Below, piece by piece: positions 4,376 to 5,064 of a DNA stretch of 5,064 bases (the stretch's first letter is position 1; the number at the start of each line of letters is the position of its first letter). The position numbers were made by a program, and so were the translations under genes. The notes under the pieces were generated by a model. That model made no database searches, was not told where the DNA came from, and saw only the letters and a list, made by a program, of their open reading frames with translations. This DNA is from Deltaproteobacteria bacterium. Lineage in GTDB: Bacteria > Desulfobacterota > GWC2-55-46. The DNA lies in the NCBI GenBank assembly GCA_030646655.1, contig JAUSLB010000259.1, positions 1 to 5,064 on the forward strand, in the 5' to 3' direction.

Positions 4376-4888
4376 ATGAAAAGAGCGCAAAGGAGCATGT
4401 TCATAACGGTCTTTATATTGATGAGCCTTATGCTTGTCTCAGCCGCTTTGGCAAAGGATAAAATGATGCGGTCAGGGGCGATGGCTGTTGAGACGATACT
4501 CACGCCGGAAGAGATGAAGTGGGGCCCTGCGCCCGAATCGCTACCCCCGGGGGCTGAGCTCGCGGTCCTCGAGGGCGACCCATTGAAGTCCGGCCCTTTC
4601 ACCATGAGGCTTAAGGTGCCGGCCAACTACAGGATCCCGCCGCACTGGCACGCCTCGGCCGAGCATGTGACGGTCGTTGCAGGGACATTCAATGTGGCAA
4701 AGGGCGAAAAGGAGGATGCCTCCGTAAAAGGCAAGGAGCTTCCCGCAGGGAGTTTCTTCATGATGACTCCGAGGTCCTCACATTACGCATGGGCGAGCGA
4801 AGAGACGGTTATCCAGCTCCACGGCAGAGGCCCTTGGATGATAAACTATGTGAACCCGGCGGATGATCCGAGGAAGCAGGCTAAGTAA
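4376..4888 (+). CDS. Secreted single-domain cupin protein
   Basis: This 170-residue protein begins with a Sec signal peptide: basic MKRAQR, hydrophobic MFITVFILMSLMLVSAALA, and an A-L-A cleavage site at 24-26. The mature protein is about 144 residues with one cupin beta-barrel. Cupin motif 1 reads PPHWHASAEHVTVVAG, giving metal ligands H90, H92 and E96. Motif 2 reads LPAGSFFMMTPRSSHYAW, giving H136. The H-H-E-H set is complete, so a bound divalent metal (Fe, Mn, Zn or Ni) is expected in the periplasm. The reaction is unknown: the family includes dioxygenases, isomerases, and ChrR-like or stress-related sensor domains. No cysteine is present in the mature part. The gene has its own sigma-70 promoter, a structured leader and a strong terminator, so it is probably transcribed alone. 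Its codon use resembles its neighbours. Cupin assignment is sure, substrate is not. Confidence 0.9.
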   Translation: MKRAQRSMFITVFILMSLMLVSAALAKDKMMRSGAMAVETILTPEEMKWGPAPESLPPGAELAVLEGDPLKSGPFTMRLKVPANYRIPPHWHASAEHVTVVAGTFNVAKGEKEDASVKGKELPAGSFFMMTPRSSHYAWASEETVIQLHGRGPWMINYVNPADDPRKQAK

Positions 4889-4915
4889 AGAAGGCACAGA
4901 AACCACCTTGTTTTT

Positions 4916-4945
4916 AAAGGGGCGTAAATAAATTACGCCCCTTTT
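4916..4945 (+). terminator. Strong Rho-independent terminator of the cupin gene
   Basis: AAAGGGGCGTAA (4916-4927) and TTACGCCCCTTT (4933-4944) are perfect 12-bp arms around the loop ATAAA. They are followed by one more T, then CC and TTT. The hairpin lies 27 nt after the cupin stop. The T-run is short, but the stem is very stable. Confidence 0.85.
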
Positions 4946-4965
4946 CCTTTGGCCGTTTAATGAAC

Positions 4966-5017
4966 TTCCTGCCCCCCCCTTTAGAAAAGGGGCAGGGGGT
5001 TGAGCGAGGGATTTTGA
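4966..5017. repeat. Dispersed C-tract/CCCCTTT palindromic repeat
   Basis: Eight C (4972-4979) then TTT pair with AAAGGGG (4986-4992) around AGA. Outside that, CCTG (4968-4971) pairs with CAGG (4993-4996) if four C bulge out. In the alternative fold, CCTGCCCC pairs with GGGGCAGG. A GGGGG run and GAGGGATTTT follow. On the minus strand it reads AAAATCCCTC, CCCCCTGCCCC, TTTTCTAAAGG. From memory, this type of intergenic repeat is frequent in environmental Gram-negative genomes and is often mistranslated as PAPFLKGG-like peptides. Confidence 0.6.
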
Positions 5018-5021
5018 TATC

Positions 5022-5056
5022 AAAAAAAAACAGGCGGGACATCCCTGTCCCGCCTG
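5022..5056 (-). terminator. Minus-strand Rho-independent terminator
   Basis: CAGGCGGGAC (5031-5040) and GTCCCGCCTG (5047-5056) are perfect 10-bp arms with loop ATCCCT. Nine A (5022-5030) lie on the left, which is a T9 tract after the stem when read on the minus strand. It therefore ends a gene transcribed leftward from beyond the right edge. There is no T-run on the + side (AATATTCT). Confidence 0.88.
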
Positions 5057-5064
5057 AATATTCT

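Noticed and set aside
4778..5023. Minus-strand open frame over the cupin 3' end and repeat
   Set aside because: It runs through the cupin terminator and the C-tract repeat (PAPFLKGG-type translation) and is antisense to a well-supported gene.

Overview
The window reads as bacterial chromosome, with all recognised genes on the + strand. Coding regions are GC-rich, but isoleucine is often ATA, arginine AGG and leucine CTT/CTC. The spacers carry dispersed palindromic repeats of a kind common in environmental genomes: a GTCATTCTGAGCG-type element and a C-tract/CCCCTTT element. Together these suggest a Gram-negative bacterium of the Desulfobacterota/Nitrospirota sort. The lineage call is an impression only; BamD does support an outer membrane.

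Layout: (1) 1-2007 is the end of a chemosensory cluster: the 3' two-thirds of a CheA kinase gene (cut by the left edge) and a complete cheW 26 nt downstream. (2) 2008-2633 is a 626-nt gene-free stretch built largely of inverted repeats: a degenerate repeat with a GC hairpin, a 100-bp MITE-like element with an REP-like core, and a 161-bp run of five hairpins whose ends match that element. (3) 2634-4194 holds bamD (outer-membrane assembly lipoprotein) and a cytoplasmic six-TPR protein, separated by a probable intrinsic terminator. (4) 4195-4375 holds a C-rich, G-poor tract, a near-consensus sigma-70 promoter and a 5' leader with two mutually exclusive hairpins. (5) 4376-4888 encodes a small secreted cupin with its own promoter and strong terminator, so probably monocistronic. 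(6) 4889-5064 holds that terminator, a dispersed C-tract repeat and a minus-strand terminator, implying a convergent gene just beyond the right edge.

CheA and CheW would form the kinase-adaptor core of a receptor array. BamD serves the beta-barrel assembly machine. The TPR protein may share an operon with bamD, but its function is not apparent. The cupin has an intact metal-binding motif and a signal peptide, so it probably acts in the periplasm. I found no convincing new defence, mobile or biosynthetic system. The least explained parts are the hairpin array at 2430-2590 and the cupin leader at 4318-4351.
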